Assembly (NCBI GenBank): GCA_937871415.1 | Contig: CALMQD010000135.1 | Span: 1 to 6,752, forward strand | Source: an uncultured Phycisphaerales bacterium | GTDB lineage: Bacteria > Planctomycetota > Phycisphaerae > Phycisphaerales > UBA1924 | DNA: 6,752 nt | Reading direction: 5' to 3' | Part shown: piece by piece, positions 4,093 to 6,752 of the stretch | How positions within the stretch are numbered: position 1 is the stretch's first letter | How the letters are laid out: each line of letters opens with the position of its first letter | The notes under the pieces: generated by a model | Seen by the model: only the letters and a program-made list of their open reading frames with translations | Told to the model about the DNA's origin: nothing | The model's database searches: none | Program-made: the position numbers and the translations under genes

Positions 4093-6558
4093 ATGATCGC
4101 CGCCGACCGTCCCACCGCACGGTGCACCGCGCCCGTCGCAGCCGCCCTGGCCGCACTTCTCAGCGTGTGCCTGGTGTCGTGCTCAGCGCCCGAGCCGCGT
4201 TGGACGCTCTCCACCGCCCAAACGATCACGACGCAGCCCGCGCCCGCCGCGTCCGCCGCGCCCGCCCGGCCTTCGGGCGCACCGGATGGACCGGTCGTCA
4301 TCCTCGACGGCCAGCCGACGCCGCTGGCCCAGGTCAACCCCACGCCGATCCCCGCCGGCGACCCGCGCGTCATCGCCCGCATCATCGACGAGAGCGCCAA
4401 CCGCTCGCAGGTCATGGACCACCTGCGTTACCTCTCCGAGCACGGCCCGCGCCTCACCGGCTCATCGCGACTCGAGAACGCCCAGCGATGGGCCGCCGAT
4501 CAGTTCCGCGCCTGGGGGCTCACCAACGTCCACCTCGAGCCCTGGGGCACGATCCCCGTCCGCTTCGACCGCGGCGAGTCGTGGGGCAAGGTCGTCGTCA
4601 AGAACCCCGCGCCTCCGACCCCGTCCGACGCCAAAGCGCTCGAGACCGCGAAGAAGGAACAGGCCGGCGTCAAGGTCAACGCCGACAAAGACCAAGACTC
4701 CGCCAAGAGCCAGACCCCGCCACCCTGGAAAACCGTCCGCGATCTGGCGATCACCACGCTCGCGTGGACCCGCGGCACGCCCGACGGCAAGCCCGTGCAG
4801 GGCCCCGTCGTCCGCATGCCCGACTCGCCCGAGCAGTACGAGACAATCAAGGACCGCCTCGACGGCGCTTGGGTGCTTGTGCCGCCGCCCGCCGAAGGCG
4901 GCCGCGGACCGCGCGGCCCGGGCCAACTCGCCGGCGAGCGCTACCGCCAGCGCCGCGACGCCCGCGCCAAACTCGCGACCTTCAAGGACTCGGGTTCGCC
5001 GCTCCCCGCCGACCTCTCGCCCGACGAACTCGTTCTCACCCACTCCATCCTCGGCTTCATCACCTCCTCGCGCGACGAGCGCGTCTGGACCACCTCCTGC
5101 CCCGGCTGGCGCGACCTCGCCGCCGACGGCTCCGATATCCCTCCGGACCTCGAGGTCATGGTCCGCCTCTCCGACTACGACTACATGAACTCGCGCCTCG
5201 CCGACGGCGAAGAGTTCCAGGTCGAAATCCAGGCCGACAATCAACTCATCCCCGGCCCGCACCAGGTCTACAACGTCGTCGCCGACATCCCCGGGCGCTC
5301 GCGCCCCGACGAGTTCGTCATCGTCTCGGCCCACAGCGACTCTTGGGACGGCCCGGGCTCGCAGGGCACCACCGACAACGGCACCGGTTCGTCGGTCACG
5401 CTCGAAGCCGCGCGCCTGCTCATGGCTTGCGGCGCCAAGCCCGAACGCACCATCCGCTTCATCCTCTGGTCCGGCGAGGAACAGGGCCTCCTCGGCTCTC
5501 GCGCCTACGTCAAGGCCCACCCCGAACTGCTCCCCAAGATCTCCGGCGTCTTCGTCGACGACGGCGGCACCAACTCCGAAGGCGGCCTGCTCTGCTCCAG
5601 GGACATGGTCGCGCTCCTCGCCGCCGCGACCAGCCCCGTCAACTTCCGCTTCCTCGACGACGTCACCGGCGAGCCGCTCAACGTCAACCTCCGAGCCCAG
5701 GACGACTTCAAGCCGCACGGCGGGAGCGACCACTTCTCCTTCTTCGAGGCCGGCGTGCCCGCGTTCTTCTGGGACGAGGTCGGACGCGCCGACTACGGCG
5801 AGGGCTGGCACACGCAGAACGACCGCCTGAACCTCGCCATCCCCGCCTACCTCCGCCAGTCCGCCGCGTGCGCCGCGATCACGTCGTACAACCTCGCCTG
5901 CGCGCCCGACCTGCTCCCGCGCTGGCGCACCGACACCGGCGTGAAACTCGAACCCCCGTCCTACGTCTCCGCCAGCGACGGCGCGTACCCCGACTACATC
6001 CTCGTGAACTGGGCGGGCGTCGCCGCCGCCGATTCCTACGACCTCTTCCGCTCACGGTCCAAGGACGCCAAGGACCTCGAGAAGATCGCCACCGCCACCG
6101 ACCGCACGAACTTCGAAGACCGCTCCGCCGAGCCCGGCGTGATGTACTACTACTGGGTCGACGCCCGCCCGCCCGTCGGCAGCGCCCTCTCGCCCGCACG
6201 CTCCGCCGAGCCCGCCGCCGGCTTCCGCGCCCGCCCGCCCTTGCCGCCGAACCTCCACGCCGACAGCGACACCTGCGGCGGCGTCACCCTCACCTGGGAC
6301 GCCGTCGATGGCATCAAGGCCTACGAGATCTACACCTCCCCCTACATGCGCGTCGACGCCGACGCCGTGATCGCCGAAGGCTCCACCTCGTCCGCGCTCC
6401 TGGCCACGATCCCCGCCGGCAAGGACTCGCCCCACACCTGGCGCGACGAGCGCAAGCCCGGCGACCTCGGCGCCCGCTCCTACCTGGTCCGCTGCGTCGG
6501 CCCGCACGGCCCCGGGCCCGCCGCCAAGGCCTGGTCCGGCGCCAAAGCGTGTCCGTGA
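4093..6558 (+). CDS. Lipoprotein M28 metallopeptidase, carboxypeptidase Q-like, with PA region and two FN3-like domains
   Basis: An 821-residue secreted protein. Residues 1-30 form a lipoprotein signal peptide ending in the lipobox LVSC (lipidated C30). Residues about 105-155 (HGPRLTGSSRLE, VHLEPWGTIPV) match the N-terminal part of carboxypeptidase Q-type M28 enzymes. A PA-like region (about 225-385) is inserted before the catalytic core, and a charged, Pro/Lys-rich linker (about 173-212) interrupts the N-terminal part. The zinc site is visible: H414 (SAHSDSWD), D428 (TDNGTG), E462/E463 (SGEEQGLLGS; general base and ligand), D489 or D490 (VDDGGT) and H547 (GSDHF). H573 (WHTQND) matches the usual late His-Thr motif. 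Two FN3-like modules follow (about 618-705 and 715-810). Expected role: co-catalytic zinc amino- or carboxypeptidase acting on extracytoplasmic peptides, tethered to a membrane; exact specificity is unknown. It lies 50 bp after the permease gene, so it may be co-transcribed or have its own promoter. Confidence 0.9.
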   Translation: MIAADRPTARCTAPVAAALAALLSVCLVSCSAPEPRWTLSTAQTITTQPAPAASAAPARPSGAPDGPVVILDGQPTPLAQVNPTPIPAGDPRVIARIIDESANRSQVMDHLRYLSEHGPRLTGSSRLENAQRWAADQFRAWGLTNVHLEPWGTIPVRFDRGESWGKVVVKNPAPPTPSDAKALETAKKEQAGVKVNADKDQDSAKSQTPPPWKTVRDLAITTLAWTRGTPDGKPVQGPVVRMPDSPEQYETIKDRLDGAWVLVPPPAEGGRGPRGPGQLAGERYRQRRDARAKLATFKDSGSPLPADLSPDELVLTHSILGFITSSRDERVWTTSCPGWRDLAADGSDIPPDLEVMVRLSDYDYMNSRLADGEEFQVEIQADNQLIPGPHQVYNVVADIPGRSRPDEFVIVSAHSDSWDGPGSQGTTDNGTGSSVTLEAARLLMACGAKPERTIRFILWSGEEQGLLGSRAYVKAHPELLPKISGVFVDDGGTNSEGGLLCSRDMVALLAAATSPVNFRFLDDVTGEPLNVNLRAQDDFKPHGGSDHFSFFEAGVPAFFWDEVGRADYGEGWHTQNDRLNLAIPAYLRQSAACAAITSYNLACAPDLLPRWRTDTGVKLEPPSYVSASDGAYPDYILVNWAGVAAADSYDLFRSRSKDAKDLEKIATATDRTNFEDRSAEPGVMYYYWVDARPPVGSALSPARSAEPAAGFRARPPLPPNLHADSDTCGGVTLTWDAVDGIKAYEIYTSPYMRVDADAVIAEGSTSSALLATIPAGKDSPHTWRDERKPGDLGARSYLVRCVGPHGPGPAAKAWSGAKACP

Positions 6559-6562
6559 GGTC

Positions 6563-6639
6563 AGTGAACAGTGAAAAGTGAACAGTGAGCGGTGAAAAGC
6601 GAACAGTGAGCGGTGAGTAGTGAATGGTGAGCGGTGAGC
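6563..6639. repeat. Tandem heptamer array, 11 copies of RGTGARN
   Basis: Eleven uninterrupted 7-bp units with consensus RGTGARC (AGTGAAC, AGTGAAA, AGTGAGC, GGTGAGC and close variants) start 5 bp after the stop codon of the peptidase gene. One unit has AGCGAAC. The period never slips, although individual units differ. The array is much richer in A than the coding DNA beside it. The reverse strand translates to a His/Ser/Pro/Phe/Thr-rich stretch that is an artefact of the repeat. It could be an expanding simple repeat or a member of a dispersed intergenic family. Confidence 0.9.
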
Positions 6640-6641
6640 GT

Positions 6642-6657
6642 TCACGAGTAATCGTGA
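6642..6657. other. Short perfect inverted repeat after the heptamer array
   Basis: TCACGA, a GTAA loop and TCGTGA form a perfect 6-bp hairpin immediately beyond the array. It is followed by two direct copies of GCCGATCG (6660-6667 and 6671-6678) with an 11-bp period, about one helical turn. There is no T-run, so it is not a clear terminator for the peptidase gene. An operator for a gene starting beyond is possible but unsupported. Confidence 0.4.
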
Positions 6658-6717
6658 CTGCCGATCGCAGGCCGATCGACAAACGGAAGAAACCCTTTCC
6701 CACCGTCTTCAACTCTC

Positions 6718-6752
6718 ATGAGCACTGAATTGAGCCCGCCACTTGGCGATTG
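6718..6752 (+). CDS. Possible start of a further gene, cut by the window edge
   Basis: An ATG at 6718 opens a frame reading MSTELSPPLGD that stays open to the right edge. Only 11 full codons are visible, there is no clear Shine-Dalgarno at the right distance, and no family can be recognised. It is listed only because the plus-strand gene order and the preceding 160 bp non-coding stretch make a new start here plausible. Confidence 0.25.
   Translation, partial: MSTELSPPLGD

Noticed and set aside
4462..5811. A 449-codon minus-strand frame
   Set aside because: Antisense shadow of the peptidase gene, rich in Gly/Ala/Val/Glu/Asp, without motifs; produced by the strong third-position GC bias.
4071..6581. 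An 836-codon plus-strand frame overlapping the peptidase gene
   Set aside because: It is extremely Arg/Pro/His-rich with no recognisable domain, as expected from reading a GC-rich gene one base out of frame; the M28 frame has clear motifs throughout.
6563..6639. CRISPR array or a coding His/Ser/Phe-rich protein
   Set aside because: Units are 7 bp with no spacers, and the reverse-strand translation merely reflects the repeat.

Overview
This is a GC-rich bacterial window, strongly biased to G or C at third codon positions and with few clear Shine-Dalgarno sites. The gene content is a flotillin-like FloA tail, a PlsC-type acyltransferase, a class A RNase P RNA, a 3D-domain protein, a TauE/SafE permease and a lipoprotein M28 peptidase of the carboxypeptidase Q type. 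This would fit a Planctomycetota genome, perhaps Phycisphaerae. That assignment is an inference from gene style, not proven by a marker.

Layout: (1) bases 1-1048, plus strand, hold the 3' end of floA followed after 29 bp by an acyltransferase gene; both act at the membrane. (2) Bases 1049-1505 are non-coding. They carry a nested, mirror-symmetric inverted-repeat element of about 250 bp (1132-1384), then a good -10 box and a hairpin just ahead of the RNase P RNA. (3) Bases 1506-1968 are rnpB, followed by a strong intrinsic terminator (1976-2016). (4) Bases 2086-2856, minus strand and convergent with rnpB, encode a membrane-anchored 3D-domain (double-psi barrel) protein, probably acting on the cell wall. 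(5) Bases 2857-3199 are a divergent intergenic region. (6) Bases 3200-6558, plus strand, encode a TauE/SafE-family permease and, 50 bp later, a large secreted lipoprotein M28 metallopeptidase with two C-terminal FN3-like domains. (7) Bases 6559-6752 hold 11 exact-period 7-bp tandem repeats, a small hairpin and possibly the first codons of another gene.

The genes look like ordinary chromosomal housekeeping and envelope functions: membrane organisation and phospholipid synthesis, tRNA maturation, cell-wall modification, anion export and extracytoplasmic peptide breakdown. I see no defence system, prophage, CRISPR array, transposase or biosynthetic cluster. The most unusual items are non-coding: the symmetric palindrome cluster upstream of rnpB, the apparent absence of the GGU tRNA-binding motif from the RNase P RNA L15 region, and the heptamer array.
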